Shown here one piece after another: positions 22,060-30,486 of a DNA stretch of 41,459 nucleotides. Origin of the DNA: a virus; the IMG/VR virus record IMGVR_UViG_3300042294_002028, positions 1 through 41,459 of that record; one strand, 5' to 3'. Position numbers and translations under genes: made by a program. The notes beneath the pieces were generated by a model that did no database searches, was not told the origin of the DNA, and saw only the letters and a program-made list of their open reading frames with translations. The first letter of the stretch is position 1, and each line of letters opens with the position of its first letter.

Positions 22060-22572
22060 TTATATGCCGTATGGGAAACGGTCAACCTTTGGCTTGGCCG
22101 GGAACAAGTCCTTCAAGCCCGCGTTGAGTTGGATGCCCGTCATCGCGCCCTGCAAGCCGCCCGACAAGCCCGCCATGACCGGGTTCTGCTGGTTCGCGTA
22201 CAACTGATCTAGGCTCGCTTGCGTGCCAAGCCGAATCTGCTGCAAGGCGTTGTTGTAGTTCGTGTCGATCGAGCGATTGGCACGGGCCGAACTGCCCAGA
22301 ATGCTCTGGTCGAGTGCTTCGTAGGACGACCCCGCGAACCCGCCGCCACGCTCTGCCGCCGACGCGAGCAACCGACCGCGAAGGGCGGCGGTTTCCAGTT
22401 GGGCGTTCTCGCGCTGCTGACGCTTGCGTTCGGCCAACTGCTCGGCCTGCAAGCGTGCCGCGTCCTCGGTGTTCCGCCCCTGCTTCTCAATCTGGTTGTT
22501 GCGCGAAATTGCACCAATACCAGACAGGGCCGCGCCGCCGAGTGCCGACGCGATGAGGATTTCCGGTCCCAT
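22060..22572 (-). CDS. Internal virion protein, T7 gp14-like
   Basis: 170 residues, MGPEILIASALGGAALSGIG. A hydrophobic N-terminal helix (5-24) precedes a long Gln/Arg/Ala coiled helix (QAEQLAERKRQQRENAQLE), then GGGFAGSSYEALDQSIL and QNPVMAGLSGGLQGAMTG. This is the classic gp14 layout: the ejected protein that forms the outer-membrane pore. TAATG overlap with the gene upstream. Confidence 0.8.
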   Translation of the reverse strand: MGPEILIASALGGAALSGIGAISRNNQIEKQGRNTEDAARLQAEQLAERKRQQRENAQLETAALRGRLLASAAERGGGFAGSSYEALDQSILGSSARANRSIDTNYNNALQQIRLGTQASLDQLYANQQNPVMAGLSGGLQGAMTGIQLNAGLKDLFPAKPKVDRFPYGI

Positions 22573-23156
22573 TACTGGCTATCTCTCCGGTTGTTGCTGT
22601 CCACAAGCCACTCCATGCTGGCAATCACCATCCGCTGCGGGCCGTTGCTCAAGATGAACCACGTCGCGTCGTCGGTGTTGCCGTTGAGGTGGAACTGCGT
22701 GTTCTCGCTGGCCTGTGCCTGCAATGCGAGCGAAGACGTAAACGTGCGAGTCGCGCTGCTGCGGTATGTCATGTCCCGCTGCACCGTGTACGGGCCGCTG
22801 CGGTGGCAACGAATATCCAGCGTCCGCACGTTGATCCTGCTGGTGAAGTCCGGCGAGCCGTCGTAGCGGTAGCGGATGGGCTTGGTGGGCGTGAGAAGTG
22901 CCTGAAACGACACGCCGACGACCGCCGAAAGCCCGTTGTAGTCGCCCGTGACGATGACCTTGTAGGGGTGGGTAAGGACGTTGAGGGTCTTGATCGGAAC
23001 CACCGTGCCAAGCGGGGTTGTTCCCGACGCGATGATGAGCGTGTCAATCCCGCCGTCAGGAACCGCAAGGTCCCACGAAGTTTCGTTAGCCCCAGCGTCG
23101 AAACTTCCGCCCGACAACTCCTGCCGCCGGTCAAGGTGGGGGGTGTAGTTAGGCAT
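22572..23156 (-). CDS. Detached C-terminal part of tail tubular protein B (gp12-like)
   Basis: 194 residues. The start PNYTPHLDRRQELSG and the end ILSNGPQRMVIASMEWLVD resemble the last third of T7-type nozzle proteins, whose C-terminus carries an LDRR motif and ends in a P-x-x-I-x-S-x-E-W pattern. It overlaps the preceding gp12-like gene by 8 bases in another frame and has a poor ribosome site. Together the two proteins (556+194) approach T7 gp12 (about 794). Either a gene fission with translational coupling or a frameshift. Confidence 0.7.
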   Translation of the reverse strand: MPNYTPHLDRRQELSGGSFDAGANETSWDLAVPDGGIDTLIIASGTTPLGTVVPIKTLNVLTHPYKVIVTGDYNGLSAVVGVSFQALLTPTKPIRYRYDGSPDFTSRINVRTLDIRCHRSGPYTVQRDMTYRSSATRTFTSSLALQAQASENTQFHLNGNTDDATWFILSNGPQRMVIASMEWLVDSNNRRDSQ

Positions 23157-24819
23157 CTGCGGCCATGCTTTCTCCCGACGCGCTCACGCTTGCGCCGGTC
23201 AACAGCGTTTCAGTCGTCGCCGACAGGGGCGAGCCGAGCGTCATGCCGTGGACGTAGTACGCTCCGGCATATTCGGACAAAACGTACAAAACGCCACCGA
23301 TAATCGCCACGTCACACACGCGGGTCAGGCCGTCGTCGCCAAAGAACCATTTGCCCCAAGCGTTCTGCACCTGCTTGCCGTCGATGTACGCCAGCCGCAT
23401 CGCATAGATCGTGCTGCCGTCGTTGTCGGTCACAACGCCCGCAAAGCCCGTCGTGGTGTCCGCCACAACCCGCGTGATCGACGACTCCATAAGCGATTCG
23501 ACGTGGGCCGACATGGGCCGCGTGGTGTAGGACAGGGCAAGGTCGTCGTAGTCGTAGTAGTGGAGCGTGCCGCAGTCGTTGCTAACGCTCGGCACAAGTA
23601 CGCCGGTCTGGAACCGGGGCATCTCCACGCCGGGCACGCTGCGGATCGACGTGGTGGCCGCCAGCGTCGCGGTAAACGGGGTGAACGAGTCGCCCGAATA
23701 GGACGCTTCGTACTGCTGGTTCTCTTTGGTGCCGAAGATGATCGTCTTGCGAAGGGCCGTGGCGCGATCGGCGTAGGCACCGGGCAGGGCGAACCGAACG
23801 GTGTCGCTGTCAACTACGGCGGCTGGGTCGGCGTACCAGAAATTCGTGTACGAGTTGATCGCCGAGAACATGATGTACCCGCCAGCCACAAGCATGAGGC
23901 GTCCATTAAACACGGCAATTTCGGAAACCGCAGAGCCCTCGCTAGGCGTGCTAATCGCGTAGGTATATGGGAATCCGCCAATCGCTATCGGGAGCGGGTT
24001 GCTTGCACTTGTTCCGTAGTTTGACCCCGCATCGTCGCGGTTGAACCATGTTTCTGCGTTGAAAGTAAAAGTAAGCGGAGACAGAGATGTTCTTTTTATT
24101 GTGTGCGGCATCGTGGACGCCGTAATAACGCCCTGTTCTAGTCGCACCGGAGTTGTGGCACTGACGCTGTGGTAGTTGACACCGCCCATCTTCTTCTTGC
24201 TGTTGACGATGTACGTCGTGTCGTGGATCGTGCAATAGCGGTAGTCTGCCGCCGTGGGCGTGTTGGCCTGCAAGTACGTCAGCGTCGAACCGCCTTCGAC
24301 TAGCACGGCCTCCTTGCCCAGCGAACTGCCGACAGGGATGATGCGGGGGTAGCCGTTCGGTCCCTGAATGAGCAAGTACCGCTCAGTCTCGTCGCGGGCG
24401 ATGGGCTGCAAGCGAAGGTCCGTGCCCGTGGCCCACTGTGACCAAATGGTGGTGATCGTGGCCGTGCCTCCGCCGCTTGTGGTTACGCCGGTCGCGGTGA
24501 ACGTGCCGGACGTAACCTGAATCGTGATCTGCGTGCCAGCGTCGTCAATGGCGACGATCCAGCCGGAGAACGCGGGCGAGCCGGTTGTGCGCGAGACAGT
24601 CTGCCCAACTGCCCACGATCCCGACTTGCTGCCAATCGTCACGCGGCAGTTGCCGAGGTTCGCCACCAACTTCGTGCCCGCGCGGGTGAACGCGCCGAAC
24701 GCCGGGCTGAAATCCACGTTGCTCGCGTCGTCCACCTGCGAAGGGTGACGCAAGTGCGTCGCCTGCTTCGAGATTCCCCCGTACAGAAGGGGCTTGCTGA
24801 CGACTGTTTGTTCTGGCAT
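23149..24819 (-). CDS. Tail tubular protein B (nozzle), T7 gp12-like N-terminal part
   Basis: 556 residues. PLLYGGISKQATHLRHPSQVDD and NVDFSPAFGAFTRAGT are the hallmark opening of T7 gp12 proteins. Residues about 62-126 are a Gly/Thr-rich beta insertion (VGQTVSRTTGSPAFSGW) of the kind also present in the gp11-like neighbour. The middle holds HDTTYIVN and TYTNFW-type strands. It forms the tail nozzle. The C-terminal third is encoded by the next gene. Confidence 0.9.
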   Translation of the reverse strand: MPEQTVVSKPLLYGGISKQATHLRHPSQVDDASNVDFSPAFGAFTRAGTKLVANLGNCRVTIGSKSGSWAVGQTVSRTTGSPAFSGWIVAIDDAGTQITIQVTSGTFTATGVTTSGGGTATITTIWSQWATGTDLRLQPIARDETERYLLIQGPNGYPRIIPVGSSLGKEAVLVEGGSTLTYLQANTPTAADYRYCTIHDTTYIVNSKKKMGGVNYHSVSATTPVRLEQGVITASTMPHTIKRTSLSPLTFTFNAETWFNRDDAGSNYGTSASNPLPIAIGGFPYTYAISTPSEGSAVSEIAVFNGRLMLVAGGYIMFSAINSYTNFWYADPAAVVDSDTVRFALPGAYADRATALRKTIIFGTKENQQYEASYSGDSFTPFTATLAATTSIRSVPGVEMPRFQTGVLVPSVSNDCGTLHYYDYDDLALSYTTRPMSAHVESLMESSITRVVADTTTGFAGVVTDNDGSTIYAMRLAYIDGKQVQNAWGKWFFGDDGLTRVCDVAIIGGVLYVLSEYAGAYYVHGMTLGSPLSATTETLLTGASVSASGESMAADA

Positions 24820-24820
24820 A

Positions 24821-25618
24821 TCAGGGCATCACGGGCACCCACGCGCTCAGGCCGTGGGAGTTTTGGAGAACGTGCGTCTGCTTCATGGCGTTATCCCAAC
24901 GCATGAAAGCGATCTTGGCTTCCAGTTCATCCGCCGCAAGCATCTGGTCGTCGGTCACGCCACGCTTCTTGAACCGCTGGAACTGGCGAGCGGCCTTGCG
25001 TGCAACGTACTCCTGAATGATGTCGGGCGTCTCGGTCCACGTCCGCACGCTCATCACGTCGAGATAGACGTTGCCGGTGAACGTCTGCGTGTCCTGGTTC
25101 ACGTCGTAGAGGAAGCCGTTGTAGACGGTGAGGGGTCGCCATTCGCGCTTGGACGGGCGGAAAGCGTAGAACGCCGTCTCGGGAACAGCGTGCTTGGCGG
25201 AAGTGATTGCGGCGGTAGCCGTGACGGTGGCTCGCGTAACCGTGCTGCCGACGTTGGCAAGGGCACCCGAGCCATTCCATGCCGCCGAACCCGTCGCGGT
25301 GGTGACGTAGACCTTGCCGCCCTCTTCGTACTTGAACGCGCCCGTTGCACCCGTGCCCGCCTGCGTGATCGTCTCGCCGTAGGTGAACGTGCCGGACCCG
25401 CCCGACGCGGTGATGGTCTGGGTGGGCAACTCAAACAGCACTTCCTCGCGGATGTTCGCTGCCGTGCCCCAACCGCCGTGGCGAAGAACGATCTTCAACT
25501 GCCGGTCAATCTCGGCCTCAGCCTCGCCCGCGTCGCTCTGCCCGTTGGTGTCAAGGGCAGTCACAGCCGGGTCGCCAAGTGCCCGAATGCAGATGTTCAC
25601 GGCGTCAAGTTTCAGCAT
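24821..25618 (-). CDS. Tail tubular protein A, T7 gp11-like, with inserted beta domain
   Basis: 265 residues, longer than T7 gp11 (196). The start (LDAVNICIRALGDPAVTALD, AEIDRQLKIVLRHGGW) and the DIIQEYVARKAARQFQ helix match gp11. Residues about 65-140 are extra: a Gly/Thr/Ala-rich beta segment (YGETITQAGTGATGAFKY). gp11 forms the ring joining portal and nozzle. The insertion probably projects outward. Confidence 0.88.
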   Translation of the reverse strand: MLKLDAVNICIRALGDPAVTALDTNGQSDAGEAEAEIDRQLKIVLRHGGWGTAANIREEVLFELPTQTITASGGSGTFTYGETITQAGTGATGAFKYEEGGKVYVTTATGSAAWNGSGALANVGSTVTRATVTATAAITSAKHAVPETAFYAFRPSKREWRPLTVYNGFLYDVNQDTQTFTGNVYLDVMSVRTWTETPDIIQEYVARKAARQFQRFKKRGVTDDQMLAADELEAKIAFMRWDNAMKQTHVLQNSHGLSAWVPVMP

Positions 25619-25620
25619 GG

Positions 25621-26808
25621 TTATCCACGGAAAGAGGCGATGCGACCATCGGGCATCATCATCTGCGTGCGACGGACCTTAGCGGTGGTGGTGCCGCTGC
25701 TCACGTCGATCTGGTCAATGATGGGGATGATCGCCGCGCACTTGGTGTTGGTGTCCGTCCAGGTCGTTCCGTCCGGCGACGCGGTGTACATGAACACGTC
25801 GGTGGAGCCGGTGCCGAAGAATGCGTTTCGTTGACCGCTCAGGGTCCACTCAAGGCAGTAGAACTGGAGCGCGGAGTTCGCCGTCGCGTCGGGCTTGAGG
25901 AAGACGCGAACAACGTCGCCCGCCGCAATCTCGGTCGCCGGAACGTCCACGTTGACAAGAATCTGGCCGGGGTTGGACGCTGGAAGGGTGTAAGTGTTGT
26001 ATGAGGTCGTGCTAGTCGTCTTGAGCGTGGTCCCGTCGCTCTCGTAGACGTTCACGACAATCTCGTGCGTTGCGTTCGCGGCGGGGCGGTAGAGGACGTT
26101 GACCGACTTGAGGCGGCACCCAAACTGTGCGTTCCATCGGATGCCGCGCCGGTTCGGGCTGCTTGCCGAGTTCCAGTTGGTTTCGTTCGTCAGGAGCGGC
26201 ACGTTGGAGGTGTTGCTAATGAGGGCACCCGTGCTGTCCGAGGCCCAGAGCGTCGGCATGCTGCCGGTGTGCGACCACGAACCGCTGACAAGGCTCGAAT
26301 AGTGCGGGTGGACGAAGTTCGTCAGCCACGTCTGGTAGCCAGCCCGAATCGTGATCGTGTTGGTGTTGGTCAGGCCCGAGCCGGTTGTTCCGGTGCGGAT
26401 CGTGATTGCGATGAACTGCGGGCTTGCGGTGTTGTTGGTGTAGGTGTCAACGAAGTCGTGCGAGACAACCGCGCCGCTGGTAACGGCTGACCCAGGATTG
26501 TCTTCGACGATCATCGGCGTGGAGCCGCTGCCGTTGCTGGTCAGGGGCGTGCCGTTGGGCCGACCGCCGTAGCCAGAGCCGCTGTTGACGACGCCTTCGA
26601 TCGAGACGTTGTACGTCGGGGTGCCAGCGGGCGCGCCGCCGCCGACGATGTAGACGGAGCCGATCGTCTCGCCGGGCTGCAACATGCAGATCGCGGCTAC
26701 GACGTTGTTGGTCGCCGTCGCGTTGTTCATCGTGATCGTCGCGTGGGCGACGTAGGGGAACTGCGACAGCCGCATGAGCGGGGCTGCGGGGATCGTGGTG
26801 AGTGCCAT
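25621..26808 (-). CDS. Putative tail fibre/adhesion protein
   Basis: 395 residues from the ATG at 26808 (MALTTIPAAPLMRLS), in a TAATG overlap with the small membrane gene upstream. The body is Thr/Ser/Asn/Gly-rich and beta-structured (VYIVGGGAPAGTPTYNVSIEG, FIAITIRTGTTGSG), as in jelly-roll fibre domains. It ends PDGRIASFRG, resembling the GDGRIAAVRA end of the protein at 26936-27703, so the two share a C-terminal tag. No known receptor-binding family recognised. Confidence 0.7.
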   Translation of the reverse strand: MALTTIPAAPLMRLSQFPYVAHATITMNNATATNNVVAAICMLQPGETIGSVYIVGGGAPAGTPTYNVSIEGVVNSGSGYGGRPNGTPLTSNGSGSTPMIVEDNPGSAVTSGAVVSHDFVDTYTNNTASPQFIAITIRTGTTGSGLTNTNTITIRAGYQTWLTNFVHPHYSSLVSGSWSHTGSMPTLWASDSTGALISNTSNVPLLTNETNWNSASSPNRRGIRWNAQFGCRLKSVNVLYRPAANATHEIVVNVYESDGTTLKTTSTTSYNTYTLPASNPGQILVNVDVPATEIAAGDVVRVFLKPDATANSALQFYCLEWTLSGQRNAFFGTGSTDVFMYTASPDGTTWTDTNTKCAAIIPIIDQIDVSSGTTTAKVRRTQMMMPDGRIASFRG

Positions 26809-26936
26809 TAGCGGTCCTTTTGTGTTTGCTGAGCCTGTGCGTAGTTGCCGCTGGTGACAACCTTGATACCCACACCTACCAGTGCGGTGATCGCGGCGGC
26901 AATCGCCGCCGTAGGGATAAAGGTGTCTACCGGCAT
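26808..26936 (-). CDS. Tiny membrane protein, duplicate of the end of the holin-like protein
   Basis: 42 residues, MPVDTFIPTAAIAAAITAL then VGVGIKVVTSGN. It overlaps both neighbours (ATGA and TAATG) and has GAGGA before the start. The hydrophobic segment AAAITALVGxGIKVVTSGN is also the C-terminal end of the protein at 27931-28263, and a 20-base stretch is identical at 26848-26867 and 27968-27987. A recent partial gene duplication that left a stand-alone single-helix protein, perhaps a holin or holin modulator. Confidence 0.75.
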   Translation of the reverse strand: MPVDTFIPTAAIAAAITALVGVGIKVVTSGNYAQAQQTQKDR

Positions 26937-27703
26937 CAGCGAATCCTCGCCCGCACAGCGGCAATGCGACCGTCACCAAGTCGGACGATCTGGCGGCGAG
27001 GCTTGTTAGTCGCGGCGGGGGCGTTCCACGTCACGTCCATCCTGAACCCGTTGAACCCGATGTACGGCGTCGTCTCAAGCGCGTCGCTCGTTCTCGCAAG
27101 CCAGTTGATTCCGTAGGTGGCGTCCCGAATCTGCGCAACGGACGGGAGCGTGCCAGCGACAAGCACGTTTGGATAGAAAGTCGCGTATTCGGGAATCGCA
27201 CCGCGGTCAACGATTCCGGTGTTTAGGAACATGGACCCAACGGCACCAGTGCTGATCCGCTGCTGGGCCTCAATCAAGTAAATAGCCGCACCGGAGCCGC
27301 CCACGCTGTCGATACCGAACGACGAGTCCGCAAAGCGGAACGACATCATGAGGGAGGTAATGGCCGTCGCGTTGGCGGGGATGACGGCAGAGAGGTCCGC
27401 ATCGTCGCCGATTCGTTTCCACGTCGAAAGCCTCGCCATCTTCGACGTGACAAAGACCGTTGCCAAAGCAATTGCCGTGTAGCAGAACTCATTGGCAAGG
27501 CGAACGTCTGTTGCGGCTGGCGGGGTCGCCGGAGTCAGTGCGTTCACGCCTGTAAGACTGCCCTCGTTAGTCGTAGAGTTGGAGTCTTGGCTTGCCTTTG
27601 CCAGATTGTTCCAGTCCGTCGCGTCTGCCGGGTTTGGGTTGAATGTTCCCTCAGCGGATGCTGGCTGAGTCGAGACGGACGGGTAGAACGTGGCGGTAGG
27701 CAT
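26936..27703 (-). CDS. Putative tail fibre protein
   Basis: 255 residues, MPTATFYPSVSTQPASAEG. FNPNPADATDWNNL and TYGINWLARTSDALET motifs with many Ala/Thr/Asn residues suggest an extracellular beta-rich virion protein. It ends RQIVRLGDGRIAAVRARIR, like the end of the fibre at 25621. It lies in a block of fibre and membrane genes placed between the capsid and gp11-like genes. Assignment by composition and context. Confidence 0.6.
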   Translation of the reverse strand: MPTATFYPSVSTQPASAEGTFNPNPADATDWNNLAKASQDSNSTTNEGSLTGVNALTPATPPAATDVRLANEFCYTAIALATVFVTSKMARLSTWKRIGDDADLSAVIPANATAITSLMMSFRFADSSFGIDSVGGSGAAIYLIEAQQRISTGAVGSMFLNTGIVDRGAIPEYATFYPNVLVAGTLPSVAQIRDATYGINWLARTSDALETTPYIGFNGFRMDVTWNAPAATNKPRRQIVRLGDGRIAAVRARIR

Positions 27704-27706
27704 GGA

Positions 27707-27931
27707 CTACAGCCCCACGTCCAGAATCTTCGTGTCGCCGACAACCCACGCGGAAAGGTCGGTTGCGGGGTCAAGGCGAACAATGACGGCCATGCTGCGG
27801 ATGCCGACGTTCAGGGCGACGGCCTCGGTGTCCTCGGGGCCTCGCACGTCCACCATGCGAACAAGCACAGACTCGTCCGCGCCCGAGCCGAACGGCTGCT
27901 TGTGAGTGACGACGAGTTTGCGGTTTGGCAT
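27707..27931 (-). CDS. Small hypothetical protein in the fibre block
   Basis: 74 residues, MPNRKLVVTHKQPFGSG, a beta-rich sequence (VLVRMVDVRG, MAVIVRLDPATDLSAWVVGD). The start overlaps the upstream stop as TAATG. It may be a small virion or fibre-chaperone protein; unknown. Confidence 0.65.
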   Translation of the reverse strand: MPNRKLVVTHKQPFGSGADESVLVRMVDVRGPEDTEAVALNVGIRSMAVIVRLDPATDLSAWVVGDTKILDVGL

Positions 27932-28263
27932 TACTTGGTTTCTTGCTGACTCGCGTGGTCGGGGTTTCCGCTGGTGACAACCTTGATGCCGAGTCCCACC
28001 AGTGCGGTGATTGCGGCTGCAACCGCCGCACCGATTGCGGTGTTTACGCGGGTGTTCCGCACCTTGTCGGCCTCGGCTTTCTCGCGGGCCTGACGCTCCA
28101 TCTCGGCCATACGGAACAACAACCCGCTTGACGGGTCGCCGTTGCCGGTGATGAACTTTTCGATGCGGTACTGGCTTTCAATGAGCCGCCGCACGTCTTG
28201 GGCAATGAGGGCCAGTTCGTAGCCTGCCGTGTGTTCGGTCGGGTCGTGTTGCGGTGCACTCAC
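27931..28263 (-). CDS. Holin-like single-helix membrane protein (XhlA-like layout)
   Basis: 110 residues from GTG at 28263 (GTGA overlap; CGGAG upstream). A helical, coiled-coil-like N-terminal part (YELALIAQDVRRLIESQYR; MAEMERQAREKAEADKVRN) precedes one C-terminal transmembrane helix (AIGAAVAAAITALVGLGIKVV) and a short polar end. This layout resembles XhlA-type lysis membrane proteins. It adjoins a lipoprotein gene, supporting a lysis module. Its C-terminal helix is duplicated as the gene at 26808. Confidence 0.6.
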   Translation of the reverse strand: MSAPQHDPTEHTAGYELALIAQDVRRLIESQYRIEKFITGNGDPSSGLLFRMAEMERQAREKAEADKVRNTRVNTAIGAAVAAAITALVGLGIKVVTSGNPDHASQQETK

Positions 28264-28865
28264 GCTTTTGCTCCGAGTTTGATTCGCTTGACTTCCGCCT
28301 TCCACGCGGCGGCGTAATACGGGTCCATGCGGATCGCTGTGATTCGTGCGTCTTCTGCCGCCTGCTCTTCCGGCGTCATGCCGACGTACTTTTCAACGTC
28401 GAGTTTCGCGGCAACTCGCACGGGCTGCGGAATGAGCCATTGCAGGAACTTCACGCCAGCAAGGAACGCGGCGACGACGGGCCAGAACTTGATGGTGAGG
28501 ACAATTGCGGCGATGCCGAGGCCAAGCCAAAGCAGGTTTCCCAACGCGGTTGCCCACCACGGGGTTTTGTCCTCGACCTTCGGCAGAGCGGTCTGGACCT
28601 TGCCCGCCTCAATCTGAATGTCGCGGGCGTTCTGCGCAATGCCCTTGACGTGGCTAGCCGCCTGCTCATGCTCGGCCACCAACGGGGCGAGGGCTTCGGT
28701 GTGGGCGATGATTCCAGCCGCGAGCGTCTGCGTGTTGCCTGCGGCGCGGGCGATGTCCTTTGTGCCCGAGGTGCAACCGCTCAGGAACACAAGCGCGATG
28801 AGGAACCCAGCCGCGAGTAGGCCGACGCCGACGCGAAGCAGGGCATGGCGGATGTTCTTGCTCAT
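28260..28865 (-). CDS. Lipoprotein with additional membrane helices (lysis or virion-associated)
   Basis: 201 residues. N-terminal basic residues, a hydrophobic stretch and lipobox LSGC put the lipidated Cys at 31. A helical periplasmic segment (QTLAAGIIAHTEALAPLVAEH; KGIAQNARDIQIEAGKVQ) follows, then hydrophobic residues about 104-145 (LGNLLWLGLGIAAIVLTIKF, VVAAFLAGVKFLQWL) and a charged tail. It could be a spanin-like component together with the holin-like neighbour, but the extra membrane helices are atypical. ATG overlaps nothing; it abuts the spike gene. Confidence 0.65.
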   Translation of the reverse strand: MSKNIRHALLRVGVGLLAAGFLIALVFLSGCTSGTKDIARAAGNTQTLAAGIIAHTEALAPLVAEHEQAASHVKGIAQNARDIQIEAGKVQTALPKVEDKTPWWATALGNLLWLGLGIAAIVLTIKFWPVVAAFLAGVKFLQWLIPQPVRVAAKLDVEKYVGMTPEEQAAEDARITAIRMDPYYAAAWKAEVKRIKLGAKA

Positions 28866-30473
28866 TCAGTACACCCCGTTCACGAGTTCGGCCAGCGTGA
28901 CGCACTTGTACGTCCCGTCCTTCAACTTGGGCACCACGGCGTCGGTAACGCCCTTCATAAACGCGTTCTCTTGCGAGCGGTTGGCGTGGCCGTAGAACAC
29001 GGCAAGCCCGCCGTGGGCGTCCAATGCCGTCAGGAGGCTCGCGGAGATTGCGCTGTAGCCCGTCGCGTGCTGCACTTCGAGGTAGTCAAGGTGGTTGGTC
29101 GTCGTCGCGTTCTCGCCAGCCGTGGAGGTGTGCGAAATCACGTCAATGTCGGTTTCGAGAAGCAAGTCGGCCTGCTCGGGCAACAGATTGCCCTGGTGCG
29201 TCGCGTAGATGCGGGCACCCTGCTCAAAGCCGTTGTCCTGCATCCACCACGTCGCGGGCCGGATGTGGTCGATGAGAAGCGACTGCGCCGTGTTCTCACG
29301 CTGCTTGTAGAACGGGCCGTTCGCGTTGTCGTTGAGGTCGTCGCCGGGATACTTGCTCCACCCGTGATTGCCGATCATGTGGCCGGACTTCTGCATGGCG
29401 ATGAGGTCCGCCTTCGACGCGAAGCCCGAGGTGCCGACCACTCGCGGGTGAACGTGGAAGTTGCCACGGATGCCCCACTTGTCGAACTCTTTGGCGGTCA
29501 GGATGCAGTTCGAGTACCCGTCGTCGTCGCGGAAGGCGACAAGTTTCGTGGTCGTCGTGGGGCGAAGGAACTGGAGGGTGTCAAACGTGACCGTGCAGGA
29601 CGTGCCAGACTTGGAGTTCAGATAGATGCGAATGAAATCAATGTCGCTCGGGTCCACCGTGCCAACGGTCGTCGGATGCACGACAAGCGTGTTCCAGCCC
29701 GGACCCGTCACGGCGGACGAGAGGAACTGCTGGAAGTTGGCGATGGTCACGTTGCCGGTTGCGCCGGTCGTGTCGTAGAAGCCGATGCTGATTGTGCCGA
29801 CGTTGCCCTCTAGGGCCGCGTGCTGCGACGGATCGACGTAGACCCGCATCAGAATGAACGGCCATTCGCCCGTGCCTCCGCTTATGTCGATCGGGCCGGG
29901 ACCGCTATCGACAGACGTGCGATAGTCGTACCGAACCTCAGCGGTGACGCCGCTTGTCGCGGTCAACGAGACTGAGTACGGCTGAGACTCGCCGCTTTGG
30001 ACTTCGCCCGAGCGACAGTTGGTGTAGTCCTTTGCGCCCGTGCCAGTAAAGACCCGGAAGCGGTCAGCCGTCAGCGTTGACCCGTTGTAGAGGTCAAACG
30101 CGCAAACGTGCGTCGTGCGGAATCCGCCCTTGCGCAAGCCCTTCGGCGTCGTGCGGGACTTGTATTGCAGGAGGGGTGAGTACGTCACGCTCAGGTCGTC
30201 GGCAAGCAGCACCGAAGCCCGCTCGCACAGATTGAGCGTGCCCGTCAGGTTGACAACCGACAGGCGGTACTGGTTGAACCGGGGCACCACGAACACGCCG
30301 TCCTGATACACAAAGCCAAGCGGGGTCGCCGTGTCCGAGTCGCTATTGCGACCGTCAACCCGCACCAGCCCGGAACTGGAGAACTTGAACCGCAACGGGA
30401 TTGTCGGCGAAGACGCGGTGTTCGCGCTCCAGCCCGTCGTGCCCGTGGCGGTGATGTTGCGTGCGAGTATCAT
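28866..30473 (-). CDS. Tail spike with NodB-type polysaccharide deacetylase domain
   Basis: 535 residues from ATG at 30473 with AGGGGGAA upstream. The N-terminal 310 residues are Thr/Ser/Gly-rich beta structure. The C-terminal 220 residues resemble carbohydrate esterase family 4: FRDDDGYSN (about 314-322) matches the TFDDG motif with the catalytic and metal Asp, GIRGNFHVHPRV follows, and MIGNHGWSKY (about 366-375) stands for the metal-binding His motif. The second His of the usual HxxxH is not obvious. It probably deacetylates a host surface glycan during adsorption. Confidence 0.8.
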   Translation of the reverse strand: MILARNITATGTTGWSANTASSPTIPLRFKFSSSGLVRVDGRNSDSDTATPLGFVYQDGVFVVPRFNQYRLSVVNLTGTLNLCERASVLLADDLSVTYSPLLQYKSRTTPKGLRKGGFRTTHVCAFDLYNGSTLTADRFRVFTGTGAKDYTNCRSGEVQSGESQPYSVSLTATSGVTAEVRYDYRTSVDSGPGPIDISGGTGEWPFILMRVYVDPSQHAALEGNVGTISIGFYDTTGATGNVTIANFQQFLSSAVTGPGWNTLVVHPTTVGTVDPSDIDFIRIYLNSKSGTSCTVTFDTLQFLRPTTTTKLVAFRDDDGYSNCILTAKEFDKWGIRGNFHVHPRVVGTSGFASKADLIAMQKSGHMIGNHGWSKYPGDDLNDNANGPFYKQRENTAQSLLIDHIRPATWWMQDNGFEQGARIYATHQGNLLPEQADLLLETDIDVISHTSTAGENATTTNHLDYLEVQHATGYSAISASLLTALDAHGGLAVFYGHANRSQENAFMKGVTDAVVPKLKDGTYKCVTLAELVNGVY

Positions 30474-30486
30474 GGTTCCCCCTAAA

